From contig NC_080417.1 of the NCBI RefSeq assembly GCF_029873635.1, positions 32,104,214 to 32,168,213 of the forward strand: a stretch of 64,000 nucleotides of DNA, in the 5' to 3' direction. Both the position numbers and the translations under genes were made by a program. The notes below the pieces were generated by a model, which was not told where the DNA came from, searched no databases, and saw only the letters and a program-made list of their open reading frames with translations. Source of the DNA: Malania oleifera. Taxonomy: Eukaryota; Streptophyta; Magnoliopsida; Santalales; Ximeniaceae. Shown piece after piece: positions 1 to 12,664 of this stretch (positions are counted from its first letter, which is position 1; every line of letters starts with the position of its first letter).

Positions 1-1550
1 TGTTCACGACGGAACATCAAAAGACTGAACAAGACACTTCAGTCGTCTGGCCCTCAACCTCGGTCATCTGAAGATTAGGTTTAGTCATCTGAAGATTTTT
101 CTAAAGGTTTTCTAAAGAGGCAGAACCACCTCAGACGACTGAACCCGAAAGTTCAGACGTTTGAACACAGTTAACGGTCATTTTTTTAAAAAGTTTTTAG
201 TTTCAAACTTATATTTCTTGTGCTCCAAACTTTCAATAAACTTGGGAAACACTCAAAGACACTTGGAGAACACGAAATAGACTTGATTACTCATCTACAA
301 ATAACCCCCCAAGGCTAAGGATTAAATACACCAAGAAAATACAACAAACAAACTTTCTTGCTCTCAAATCTCCCAATTCTCTCAAAGCTCTCTTATGCAA
401 TCAATTTCCAAGTTTCACTACTGAAGTTTGTTGTGAATTTATCAAGAAAATTCTGAGTCTACTCTTAATTCTTTCAACCTAGAAAGAAGGCTTACGATGA
501 TATCTTCTTGAGCTTCATATTTCCATATTGTGAATTTGTTTGAAGTATATTAGTTTTTAAATTGTACTAATCAGCTCTTTGCGAGAGCATTCTTTGTACA
601 CATCTGTTCGATCTTTATCTTGTAGATTGACGATTCCAATGACTATTTGGATCGTTGGCTAAGCAAAGGGGGATATTGCTTAGAGAGACGGGCTCTAGCC
701 TAAAGGAGTGACCGGACGAGGGGATATCGTTTGGAGAAGGCGGGCTCTAGCCTTAACCAAGGAGTGTTGTAAAGGTATTGTTCCACCCATCAAAGGAACA
801 AGTTTATTGAATCCTTTGGTGGTTTTCCAAAGGCGAGAATGTAGGCTGGGTATAAGTCGCACCTCATAAAAATCTCTCACTCTATCTTTCCCTTACTCTT
901 TATTTTCAGCATATTTAAATTGTATGGATGGTTTAATTGATAATCATATATACTACGTAATATAGAAATCAAGTAAACTTGAAGTCTAATTTTGATTTGG
1001 GTTGCAGAAACCGAAAGGGAGTACGTTGGTTATACCATATCTTGCGGAAACCATACAGGAGTACGTTATTTGGTTAAACAGCCCAAGGATAAATTAATTG
1101 AGAGTTTAGTTGAGTTTTGAATAATTGAGAAGAGTGTAGTTGTTGTGTTGATTGGATATTATATTGCACATCATATTGAAGAAGCAAAACCATCAATACA
1201 AGGCTTTATATCAGCAAGTACAAATTTCATATATGCAGGGCTTATATAAACAAACAAACTATTTTAAGTGCTTATATTGCCAAAGTGGTGTATGTGTTAA
1301 TTTTGGTTTGGTTGTTTACTTTCAATTTGTGATTGATTGGATTGGATGATTACTTACTTGAATGTTTGAATGATTATGTTGTTGTGGATTGAATTAAGAA
1401 ATAGGCTTTTGCTGAAAGTCTGAAAAATCAACAACAAGTTAAGAATTGGTTAAAAAGAAGTTTAAGAATTCTTAAAAAAAATTAAAAGAAAATTTTAAAA
1501 TCCAATACACCCCCCCTCTTTGGACTACACCTTGCTTTTCAAGGGGGAAT
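1..1550 (+). mobile_element. LTR end of a SIRE/Maximus-like Ty1/copia retrotransposon
   Basis: This non-coding stretch has the look of a SIRE-lineage LTR read on the plus strand. It shows repeated 'cagtcgtctg/gtcatctgaag' phrases at 40-150 and the 'gggctctagcc' phrase twice (around 690 and 745). A run reading 'ccaatacacccccc' followed by 'ctctttgg' lies near 1502-1525, a usual sign of the 3' end of these LTRs. The left end lies outside the window. The right limit is set at the CA near 1550 and is approximate. No coding domain is present, so the assignment rests on recalled LTR phrases only. Confidence 0.5.
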
Positions 1551-2465
1551 TGTTTAAAATTCATCCAATGAGCATTTTTAATGCGTGGTTATACTTTTTG
1601 GATGATTTGCATGAGGTGAATGCTAGTATCTATCTTTGCTGAATGACTATGTTGTGGATGGATAATTTATGACATAAATTACTATTTGAGTTACTACTGT
1701 ATTCCTATCTGAACTGAACACTTACAATCCATTCTTCGCTTAAATGTTAGATCTTACTAAATGGATGGATTATATTTTTGAAATGAAATGTTTCAACTGA
1801 ATGCCACTATCCATTGCATATAAGATAAATTTATTATTTAACAGATAGTCTATACTTATTATACTACTGGATTGCATGCTTGGTCTGAATGCCTCCTACA
1901 TGACTAATGCAGTGATGTAAATAGTGGATATAGGTTCTCGCTTGCTCAATCTGAATTGTATTTGCATGAAGCAGATTATTTTGAATTATTTGTGTGAATC
2001 TATCAGGTTTATAGTACATGAAAAAATGGAAAATGTTCAATTTACAAATGGCATGCTACCGAAATTTTGGTATAAATTTTTCACGAAAATTAAAATCATG
2101 TACCAAGATGAGTGAAATAAAATGCATGCTAAAATGTTTTTGAAAGGATGAGTGAATGATAAATGGATATTAATTTTCATCCTTAGTTAAAAATGCACGC
2201 AAAACAACTTAATAGGTTAGTACATGTAAAACCCAAAATGCTATATAATTTGAAAACACGTGCAATTTTAACAATCCTTAATTTTTTCTAGAATGCTTTA
2301 AATTAGGCAAATTCTTTACGTTTAGGAAAATCTAGTTCATGGACACCATTTGGTCCTAATCCCTAGGATGTGAATTTCATGTTAGACCCAAATGGTTAAT
2401 AATCATGTCATAGATTTCAGGTCCATGTAACTAGGAAGATTGCATGACTCAGGGGGGGAGTTTTT
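1551..2465. other. Non-coding AT-rich repeat-derived DNA
   Basis: No gene is visible here. The style resembles the non-coding 3' part of SIRE elements: many short C-poor phrases and a purine run 'caggggggg' just before the solo LTR at 2466. It continues beyond that LTR at 4733, so 1551-2465 and 4733-5832 are probably one older piece of repeat DNA split by the insertion. Confidence 0.4.
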
Positions 2466-4732
2466 TGTAACGACCTGGAAAATTTTAACTATTTAAAATA
2501 ATAAGAAGGATAATAATGGAAAATGGGAAATAGGAGAAAGGGGAAAAGAAATTTTAAAGGGTAATAGCAGGCACTTGACGACGAGCTGGTTTTTCTTCAT
2601 TGATGAGAAAACTATAGAGCCTCGTCGTCGAGTATGCATGTATCGTCGACGAGGGTTTACCAAGAGAGGTTCTCACATTCTAAATTTTGTCAACAAGATC
2701 ACAGTCTCGTCCACGAGTGGTGTTCTCAAGCTCGTTGGCGAGTTTAGATGTCTCGTCGATGAGGCCACGTGGCAAATTGCTTATAAATGGGAAGAAATCA
2801 AATTTTCAATGAGAAATTTACTTTTTCCTTTTATTTCTCTCTCTACCTACGGCTCCCCTACCTTCTCTCTTCGATTACGGGCCGAATTTAGCTCGGTTTG
2901 ACGATCGGAAGCTACCACAAAACTCCTAGGAAGATTTTCTGCAATATAGGCGGAGCGGATTTTCGATTTGAGAAGATTGGGAAACATCCCAAAACCAGGG
3001 TAAGCAAAATAATTTAAGGTATAATTTGTATTTTGAGGTATTTGGAACCTAGGAAGTATTAAAAGAGTATTTTTCTAAGATTTGAAGAATTTGAAATTTT
3101 TGGAATACAGGGTCTCATTTTGTTTGGATTTGAACAGGAATTCCGAAGAGCAGATAAGGGGAAATATTTTATAATAGCTTTTTAATAATTCTAAACGACT
3201 AATTTCGGGTATAATTTCTACATATTCAGGCATAATTTTCTGAAACATGCTGGTATTGAAAATACTGATTTTATATACATATATTATATTGGAAAAAATT
3301 GTGTGGTTGAAACCATTCTTGTTAATTAAATGATTGTGAGCATTGTGAAATGATGAATTATTGGGATTGCGAGTAATGTTTAGCTTTTTTTTTTTTCCTG
3401 GTTGATTACACTGGTTGAATGCAGATACAGATGTTGTGTATACTGTGTAGAACAGTGGATGTGTGGAATGATTGGTTGTTGTTGACTTGTGTTGTGGTCC
3501 ATGTAAAGCGTTGGCAGTTGTATGAGGAGGTCGTTATATCGTACCTAGTATAACCATCATATAACGTTGGCAATGGTATGAGGAGGTCATTATATGGGCA
3601 TTTATGTTGGGAGGTAAACAATGACAGTGGTATGAGGAGGTTGTTTACCTATTTACCATGAACAGAGTGTTTATTTTGTAACCTGTGTGGTTTGATTAGT
3701 CCTGTGTGGACCAATTCTATGTGAACATATATGTTGTATGATTGTTCAGTCCTGTGTGGACCAATCCTGTGTGGACATGTATGTTGTAATTGATAGTCTC
3801 GTGTGGACGTGTATGGTGTGTGTGTTAGAAGTCCTGTGTGGAAGAATACATATTATGTGGATGAAGACCCTGTGTGGGCATGATTGAAGAATGTATGATT
3901 ATCCTGTATGGATTGATTGTGATATGCATGTATGTGTGGGGTTTTGTGAAACGAATATTTTTGGCTACATGTGACTTTAAATAATTAAGTATTTATGATA
4001 AAGTAGATTACTCCACCCGAGGGCTTGCTGAGAAAGGTGAGTACTCTGGTAATTCTTTGTGGATACTAGAGTGGAGGGAAGCCACTTGTATGGGCGGGTG
4101 GCCTTCCCTATTCTCAAAGACTTTACCTGGATACATAACCCGAGGGCTTACTGAGAAAGGTGAGTGTCGTGGTGTTAGCACTAGAGTAGAGGGAATCTAC
4201 TTGTATAGGCGGGTAGATTTCCCTATTCTCGGGAATTATCAGTAAAATATTTATGAATGTGGGCACGTGATTGGATGACAAAGACGTTGACCATGTTGTG
4301 ATTATGAGCGTGTTACTTTGGCTACTAGAGGATTGTGAACGCATTTGTATTGGTATTTTAATTATATATTAAACACTTCATCCACACATTGTTATAAACT
4401 ATTTCTTCCTCATTGTGAAGTGTCTCACCCTATCGATGATTTAATCTTTTCAGGTTATCTTGGTGATCGAGCTTAGACAGCTCAAGGGCGGGGTAGTTTT
4501 GTGAGTGGTATCAAAACGATTATGTTTTTAGTTTTTATGTTATATATAATTTATTAAGGTTTTGTAATATGAAGAATGAGGTTGTAATTATTGTGGTTTT
4601 GCATGTATAAATATAGAACTTTGGTATATTTTGTTGAGATTATTTTATTATTTCCGCTGCGTGAATGGTATCGGAGACGCATGTTGGTCTCATAACTTTT
4701 CAGGCTCCACGTGGCGGGTCCGGGGCGTTACA
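2466..4732 (+). mobile_element. Solo LTR, Ty3/gypsy (Tekay/Del-like), copy A
   Basis: The segment begins TGTAACGACC and ends GGGGCGTTACA, the TG...CA ends expected of an LTR of this plant gypsy group. No internal region or second LTR adjoins it. It carries a cluster of TCGTCGACGA-like decamers at 2575-2770 and 'cctgtgtggac' tandem phrases at about 3700-3930. Near its 3' end it has 'ggtatcggagac'. The flanks are ttttt and ttttc, compatible with a slightly decayed 5-base TSD. It shares long stretches with copy B at 14372-16484, including 'gagggcttgctgagaaagg' and 'gtggtatgaggaggtcgtt'. Confidence 0.75.
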
Positions 4733-5832
4733 TTTTCACTTTGCGCACACTCATTGTATTTTGAGTTGTGTCATTTGTCTTTTGAACCCCTATTGCATTA
4801 CCTTGAGTATAGTGTTGACTGACTATTGTGTTTCAACTTGAAATGCAATATGTCATGCTATGTGCTAAATGCCTAATATTTGTTGCATACCGAAATCCTT
4901 AAAAAGGATGAATATATGAGGAACGTTCTTTAATGACTATCATCCTTGAACTATAAATTTCTAGTGCATGTGTGTTTAAGTAGCAATTTTACTGTGAAAT
5001 ACAAAGTACTTAACACATATTCAGTAAAATATGTTTAGGAATGAAAAATAATACTTATATTGGTTAAACTCTTAATGAAATTTTCACAATTAGTACTAGT
5101 ATAAGCAGCTAACTAAATCTAAGCACGAACTCAAATTGATAAGGGGAGCATCTAAAATTAATTGTCCATCTTGTTATGCTCATCAACATTGTAGGCTTAG
5201 ATCTATTCTAAATTTATTGTGGCATGTGCTTAAACGTGATGTTTATATTGAATTTTTTTTTTTGAATTAAATATGTTGCTTGGCCACAAAAGTTTTCAAA
5301 ATTTTCCATATGATCTTTCATTAAAATTGCCTATCTTCAAGATCCATATGGTTGCTTTTATGGGTATTTGTTAAAATGCTCTACGCTTGAATGCTGAACC
5401 AGAAAAACTTTGTTTACTTGAACTTTATTTAAAGTTTATTTTTTAACAAGCATTTGTATCATCCATAGCATTTATCGAAAATTATAAAGGGATATATATT
5501 TATCTATATAAACAGTTTTACTGTGAAATACAGAGTACATAACATATATTCAATAAAATCTGTTAGGAATGAAAAATAATACTTATACTGGTTAAACTCT
5601 TAATGAAATTTTCACAATTAGTACTAGTATAAGCAGCTAACTAAATCTAAGCGCGAACTCAAATTGATAGGGGGAGCATCTAAAATTAATTGTTCATCTT
5701 GTTATGCTCACCAACATTGCAGGCTTAGATCTATTCTAAATTTATTGTGGCATGTGCTTAAATGTGATGTTTGTATTGAATTTTTTTTTTGAATTAAATA
5801 TGTTGCTTGGCCACAAAAGTTTTCAAAATTTT
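4733..5832. repeat. Non-coding repeat DNA with a 0.53 kb direct repeat
   Basis: No gene is visible. A block at 4988-5305 recurs at 5517-5832 with few differences, giving an offset of about 529 bases. The second copy stops exactly where the copia LTR begins (5833), while the first continues with unrelated sequence. Both copies carry the purine-rich phrase 'aggggagcatctaaaatt', like the 3' non-coding part of SIRE elements. Confidence 0.65.
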
Positions 5833-7197
5833 ATAGCCCTAAGATGTGGCTGTAGTGCATACAGATAACTAAAAAAAAAAAACGATCTTGCATACCTGGG
5901 TTAAACAAAAATTTGATCTTTCAAACTAGGATCACAATAAAAATTTGATCTTACAAATTCTAATTACATGATTAGGATCATACTTGTGAGATCTCTCTAG
6001 TTTGATCTAGAATCTGCAAGCATGAAGAAGAACTCCTGAATTTTTGAAAACGAATAAGAACTCTTGATGATGACTAATGATCTTCTACTATATTCCTCAA
6101 ACAAGCCTTGATCCTTAGAGAGTGAGCTTGTCAGCAGCGGCTAGGATTTGCTTCTCACAAAGATGTCTGCCTCTATGTGTGCGTTTTCGTCTTAACTCGC
6201 TACTGAATGGAGTGCGTGTATATAGGCTACAGCAAGGACCTCTGGCCAAATATGACTAGAGCTTCCAACGTAATTAAGAATTCCTAATTCGACCCAGATT
6301 AATCCTTAATTACATTAATTATAATTCATACCACTAAAAAATTATAATTGCACCCCCTGTCATATTTGAAATTAAATTTTGAGCTCCTATTATTAAATTC
6401 TTATTTATCTCCCCACGTAAAGATTACAGATACTCATCAATCAAATTAAATTACTGACAATTTAATTAATTGACATATTAATTCCTTGAGACCTTCCACT
6501 TAACTTATTTGATGTGTCGGATTCAAAATTCACCTACAGGGTTTGACACAATCAAAACTTATAAGTTTCCTTAAGGGGATATCATCAATCCCGATACCGG
6601 GACGTGGATTCTATCAATAATTAATGTTCACCATACACATAATGTCATTACCCAACTCACTGAGTTTATTGATCCATAAAGAATCTCATTCTTCTATGAA
6701 TCAAAGTAATAAACACTATATGCACGTGTCCAATAATCATATCAAGATTAAGAGCATAAACACTTATAATAATCATGAGGTATTAATTGTTTTATATAGT
6801 CAACACAAAAACAATTACCCCAAGATGGTCCCATTCAATACACACAAAGTGTACTAGCACAAGAAGTTGGAATTATACGATTCTCCATAATCAAGACAGA
6901 CCTATTAAAATCTTGTGTTACAGTCCTACCAATGGTGTGTCCAATTCCATTTAAGACTATAAACAATAAACTTATATTCTATAATAACTAATGATCTAAT
7001 CTTCTATGTGTAAGTCGTACTCTACACATTAGATCACCTACTATATAGAATAAAAGACACACGTGCATAATCATTAAATAGATAATGTCAGGCAAACATT
7101 GCTCACAAATATTCTCATTAAAATGGAATAACTGAAGTTATTAATAAATAATAAAACTGATATCATAAAGCATGTCTTTTAGTATAAATCTCTAACG
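5833..7197 (-). repeat. Copia 3' LTR
   Basis: It matches 14208-17650 (less the nested LTR) along its whole length, from 'atagccctaag' to 'aatctctaac'. On the minus strand it follows a purine tract. Its outermost left end cannot be matched to the other LTR. Confidence 0.85.
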
Positions 7198-8014
7198 ATC
7201 TCCCACTTATACTCAAAGCCATGCTGCCATACATCTCACTCTCATTCCCTCTACATGACTATCAAAAGTACTAGATGGCTCTTTGTAAATTGGTCTGCCA
7301 GGTTGCTCGCCAATGCAATCTTGGTCACCATCACATCTGTCACAACCTGCTTAATTTCCAAATTTTTTTTCCATAATATAATAAAATCAATATCACAAAT
7401 ATCGGCAGATCATAATCCACCTAGACCCGTGGGTACCAGGGATACATCAGAACACATAATGGAAGCCTAAGCAGCAGGAAACATATAACCACAATATTAT
7501 AAATACAAAACATCCATCACATTACTATAAATACCAAAGTCACTATATCCACTATATTTCAGTATATATATATCCCAAAAACAAAATCTAGGGACATTTC
7601 CAACAAAAATTCAACTATCCCTACTAAAATTGACCCTTCAAAAAGGGCAGACAATAGCTCTAGATTAGCGAGGCTTTTCCCACTCTTCTATCTAGGGCTC
7701 CTTAAAAGTTTATAAAATTTTGGGGTGAGACACCTCTCAGTAAGGGAAATAAACTAATACCAGTGTGTGGCAACATGAGTATTCCGTGTTATACATATGT
7801 CATACAGAAGATATTTAGTAACTGTTATATCAAATCTGGGAAAACATATATATCATTAAAATGTGGAAAAACATACTGCATTTCCATATAACATATACTG
7901 AAACTGTAATACATGGATATTTCATATCATTAATTATCAAATCAATCATATTATTTTGCATATATACGTATATCATGAAAATCATCGGTCCGTACACTGG
8001 TATTACACATTTTA

Positions 8015-8265
8015 CCATAGCTCGGCCCGTACGCCGGCAAATCATAGCACAGCCCGTACGCTGGCAAATCAATCCATAGTTCGGCCCATATGCCGACAAA
8101 TCATATTATAGCACAGCCCGTACGCTGGCAAATCACATCCATAGCACGGCTCGTACGCTGGCAAAATATATCCATAGCTCAGCCCGTACGCTAGCAAATC
8201 ATACAAATGGCACGACCCATACGCCGAAAAAACATATAAAAATCTCGGCCTGTATGTCGGTTTTC
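8015..8265. repeat. Tandem minisatellite with CCCGTACGCTGGC core
   Basis: Eight or nine imperfect units of about 35-40 bases share the core 'gcccgtacgctggcaaatc' and lie inside solo LTR C. CGTACG is itself palindromic. Copies A and B carry a different unit ('cctgtgtggac') at what looks like the equivalent place. Confidence 0.85.
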
Positions 8266-8875
8266 CATTATAAAAATCCGTATCAATAACACATTCCCAG
8301 AAAATAGTATTTCATAATAATTTCTACTTATGCCACACTAACAGGTTTTTCGCATATTCAACATACCATCATTTTCAACAGTATTTTCTCAAATATATAA
8401 ATCATATATAAATATATTTATTTGCTAAAATCGAATGCCATATATATATACATACATATATACATTTTCTTAAAAGAACTAGCTTAGTTTATCCTCTTAC
8501 CTGATTCTTGAAAAGCCCCTATGAAAATCTGTCCCGCACCCGTAGGGTTCCCAACTCAACACCCTGGAAATGAAAATTCTCATTACTAAAGTTTAGTATT
8601 TCTACGCGTATAACACTTTCCTCAACTATCAAAAATCCAAATATTGAGTAGAAAGCCTTACCCTGAATTTGGGATGGTTTCCACCTAGCCCCATCGACGA
8701 TTCGCTCCGACAGACTTGTAGAGAACTTTCCCAGGAGCGTCGTGGTGGCTTCAGATCGTCGATTCAGCGAAGATTCGACCTGAAATCGAGGGGGAAGAGC
8801 TGAAGGGTAGGAGAGAGAGAAGCTCTGCGCAAAAAATTTCATCCAAAAATGAACTTTAGGCCTATTTAAACTGTG

Positions 8876-9115
8876 GCCTTCGTCGACGAGCCATGTCACC
8901 TCGTCGACGAGGTCAATACAAAATTCATCGACGAACCCTCCCCTTCGTTGATGAAATTCAAAAACCCCCAAAATCATCCCCTCGGTATATCCTCGTCGAC
9001 GAGCCACGTCACCTTATCGACGAGTCCTGTAGAAAATTCGTCGACGAACTCCAACCCTCGTCGACAAGGAGCTGAAAAAATCCTGGGATTTATTCGCGTT
9101 CGTCGACGAATTCGA
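8876..9115. repeat. Cluster of near-palindromic TCGTCGACGA decamers
   Basis: About ten exact or one-off copies of CTCGTCGACGAG or its half occur within 240 bases, spaced irregularly by 10-35 bases. They lie near the 5' end (U3) of solo LTR C. A similar cluster lies at 2575-2770 in copy A. Confidence 0.85.
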
Positions 9116-9196
9116 CTGCCTCCTTCTGTTTCTGGTTTCTATTTCCCTTCCTTTTTATTATTTAAATACCATTATTCTTTGGGTCGTTACAACATC

Positions 9197-12100
9197 ACCA
9201 CTCTGCATGACATCTTGTATCATGTGATACTTACGCTCAATGTGTTTTGCCCTCTTGTGGGTCCTGGGTTCCTTTGAGTTAGCAACTGCCCCGCTATTAT
9301 AACAGTAAAGTGTAATAGGCAATTGTACCGAAGGCACCACTCCTAGATCCAATAGAAAGTTCCTGAGCCAAATGGCCTCCTTGGCTACCTCAAAGGCCGC
9401 CACATATTCGGCCTCCATAGTGGAATCAACAACATATGATTGCTGATACTCCTCCAACCAATGGCTCCACCTCCTAGAGTAAACACATTTCGCGAGGTTG
9501 ATTTTCTGGAATCCTTATCTGACTAAAAATCTGAGTCTGTGTACCCAATGGGTACTAGACTATATGCCTGATAAACTAACATATAATCCCTAGTCCTTTT
9601 CAGGTGCTTAAGATTATATGTTTTACTGCAGTCTAGTATTCCCGCCCTGGGTTAGACTGATATCTACTGACCATACCTACAGTGAAGCATATGTCAAGTC
9701 TAGTGCAAAGCATAGCATTCATAAGGCTTCCTACTACTAATGCATAAGGAACTGCCTTCATGTTCTCTATCTCAATCGATGTTTTAGGACACTGTTCCTT
9801 GGAAAGAGAGATTCCATGTCTAAATAGGAGTAACCCTTTCTTAGAATCCTGCATGCTAAGATGGTCAAGAATCATATTGATATAAGTAGCTTGTGATAAG
9901 CCCAACATCCTTTGCTTGCGATCTCGGCAAAGCTTGATCCCAAGGATGTGACTGGCTTCTCCCAAGTCCTTCATGTCGAACTATTGGATAACCATACCTT
10001 AACCAAAGATAATACCCCCACATCGTTTCCGATGAGTAAGATATCATCCACATATATCACCAAGAATACCACCACGTTTTTATTATGCTTTATGTATACA
10101 CATGACTCATCAGGGCATTGATCAAAATCATAATATTTAATGACTTGATCAAAACGGATGTTCCAAGACCTAGATGCCTGCTTAAGTCCATAAATGGACT
10201 TCTTAAGATTGCACAGCATGTGTTGTTGGCCTACTGTTACAAAACTATCTGGTTGCACCTTATAGATGCACTCATCAAGACTTCCATTAAGGAAAGCTGT
10301 CTTGACATCCATTTGCCAAATTTCATAATCAAAATGAGGTGCAATGGATAAGAGAATCCAAATAGACTTTAGCATGGCTACCTGCGAGAAAGTTTCCTCA
10401 TAGTTGATTCCCTCTTTTTGAGTAAACCCTTTCGCTACAAGCCTAGCCTTGAAGGTTTCCACCCTCCCGTCTGCTTCTCTCTTCTTCTTATAGATCCACT
10501 TGCATTCAATGGGTTTTATCCCTTCGGGTGGCTCTACAAGATCCCAAACTTGATTAGAGTACATGAACTCCATCTCTGATTTCATAGCCTTCAGCCAAAG
10601 TTCTACATCTTTATCTTGAAGTGCTTCACAGTAGTTGTGGGGTTTGGTATCTAGTTCATCAAGGATCCTATTATAAGACTCTTCTAAGAACATATGCTGA
10701 TCAGGCTAGTGTACAACCATTCCACTATGATGAGGCACGTTTTGTTGTGTTGATCATGATCCTTGTGCACCATCATTCTGCCCTGGTTGTATAACCAACG
10801 TATTGATGGTAGCTGCACGTGATGGGTCAGATTTAGCTCGAGTTATGACATTCCTCCCACTACGACGATGCAATGGGATATCAATAACTCTGTCTTATGA
10901 TGGTTCTTCTTACACTATTGGTATAGCTAGTATATCTCCTCTCAACTCTTCTAGAACAATCCTACTTATGGGTTTGTGGTTCATTACATAGGCATCTTCT
11001 AAGAATCGAGCATTGGTGCTAACAATGACCTTCTGATCCTTAGGACAATAAAATAAACCACCTTTCATTCCTCTAGGGTAGCCAACAAATAAACAGACAT
11101 CTGTCCTTGATTCCAACTTATTTGCTTTCCTTTTTAGCATGCGTGCTAGACTACCCCATATCCGAATATGCCGCAAACTAGGTTTGCGCCCAGTCCATAA
11201 TTTTGTGGGTGTAGTAGGTGCTGACTTAGATGAGACCAAGTTCAGAATATAGGCTGTTGTTTCTAGTGCATGCCCCCAAAACGAATTAGGCAAATCTGAA
11301 TAACTCATCATAGATCTGATCATGTCCATAAGAGTTTTATTTCTTCTTTCTGCTACACCATTCTGTTGTGGCATACCAGGTGGAGACAATTGGGATTTAA
11401 TTCCCTCATTTGATAAGTAATCCACAAATTCTCCTAAGAGGAACTCACCACCATAATCAGATTGTAGTGTCTTGATACATTTACCTTGACGCTTCTCCGC
11501 TTTTGCCTTAAATACCTAGAATTTCTCAAAGCATTCAGACTTACGGCGCATCAAATATATATACCCATATCTTGAGTAATCATGAATGAATGTAACGAAA
11601 TACTCAAAGCCACCTCTAGCCTGGATATTCATGGGGCCACACAAATTAGAGTGAACTAGTTCTAATGCCTCTTTTGCTCTATAGCCTTTGGCCGAAAAGG
11701 GTCGCTTGGTCATCTTACCTTCTAAGCATGATTCACAGAGTGGTAGTGCCTCCACTTCTAATGAACCTAGTGGCCTATTCTGAACCAGCCTTGAAATCTA
11801 TCTCAGATTAATATGACCTAGGCGTAAGTGCCAAAGATAAGTTTGGTTCAATTTAGAAGGTTTCTTTCTCTTACTTGGTTGTTTATCAGTGTTATTCAAT
11901 TCATTTAGTTACACTGTAGGAGAAGCATCATTAATAATATAAAGACCATCCACCAATGTACCATAATAGATAAAATGTTTATTTAACTTAATAACAACTG
12001 AGGCATTAAAATAAACGGAATATCCATTATCCACCAACTTGGAAACTGAAATCAAATTCCTTTTAATGGAAGGTATATAAATAAAGTCTTGCAATATTAA

Positions 12101-12664
12101 AATTCTATCTTTACCAAAAGAAATGTGAATATCTCCTACTACAACTACTGACACTCTCGTGCCATCTCCTAGAAATACGTAAATCTCCCTATCACTTAGC
12201 TGGCGGGTTTGTTGGAACCCCTGCAAAGAATTGCAAACATGATTAGTGGCTCTCGTATCTACACACCAGGTACTGGTAGATATCACCATTAAACATGTTT
12301 TAACTACTAGTGAATGAGATATACGTGTTGGGTAGCCCAGGGACTTCTCAACCCCTAACATTTCTTTGAGGTTCTATATTATATCATAGGCAGAAGGTAT
12401 AAACTGATGCTGATGTTGCAGAACATTCGACATAAATGTCAAAATGTAACACCGCGCCATCTCATCAGCCTTAATCCACTTTCAGTAAGCCTGGGTTTCC
12501 TCATCGGTTGCCCTTTCACCGGGTTTCTGTCGACATACCTCTATGAGCACATACTTGTACTCTTCTGCAGTCAGTACAATATCCAAGTTCCTTTTCTAGT
12601 CAATATAATTAGGTCCAACCAATTTGTTTTCTTTGAGAATAACAGCCAGGGGATTGAAAGCCAT
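9197..12664 (-). pseudogene. Copia gag-pol remnants (minus strand)
   Basis: Read on the minus strand from 12664 downward, I can see these parts. A short gag-type start (MAFNPLAVILKEN) comes first. A protease/GAG-pre-integrase region follows at about 11909-12361. Next are integrase segments at 10910-11755, with the 'PQQNGVAERRNKTLMD' signature typical of copia integrase. Reverse transcriptase lies at 9971-10693, with 'QMDVKTAFLNG' and 'YVDDILLIGND', and continues at 9633-9974. RNase H is at 9158-9457, with 'EAEYVA' and 'KRAKHIERKYH'. The coding region is broken in several places. It is a fossil of a Tork-type copia element and no function is expected. Confidence 0.9.

Larger units (their letters stand above)
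7338..9191 (-). mobile_element. Solo LTR, same gypsy superfamily group, copy C, inside the copia pol end
   Basis: On the minus strand it starts TGTAACGACCC (at 9191) and ends GGTTGTGACA (at 7338). A perfect 5-base TSD, ACATC, lies at 7333-7337 and 9192-9196. It contains about ten near-palindromic TCGTCGACGA decamers at 8880-9115. It also has eight or nine tandem units of about 35-40 bases built on 'cagcccgtacgctggcaaat' at 8015-8265. No internal domain is present, so it is a solo LTR. It sits in the last part of the copia RNase H region. Confidence 0.9.

Noticed and set aside
4670-4690. Primer-binding site 'ggtatcggagac' of solo LTR A
   Set aside because: It lies inside the LTR before its CA end and recurs inside copy B, so it is LTR sequence, not a primer site next to an LTR.
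8015-8265. CRISPR-like array
   Set aside because: Plant nuclear context, imperfect units of variable length and no distinct spacers. It is an LTR minisatellite.
8519-9277. Frames of 134 and 162 codons rich in FVDE / SSTS words
   Set aside because: They read through the TCGTCGACGA decamer cluster of solo LTR C on both strands.
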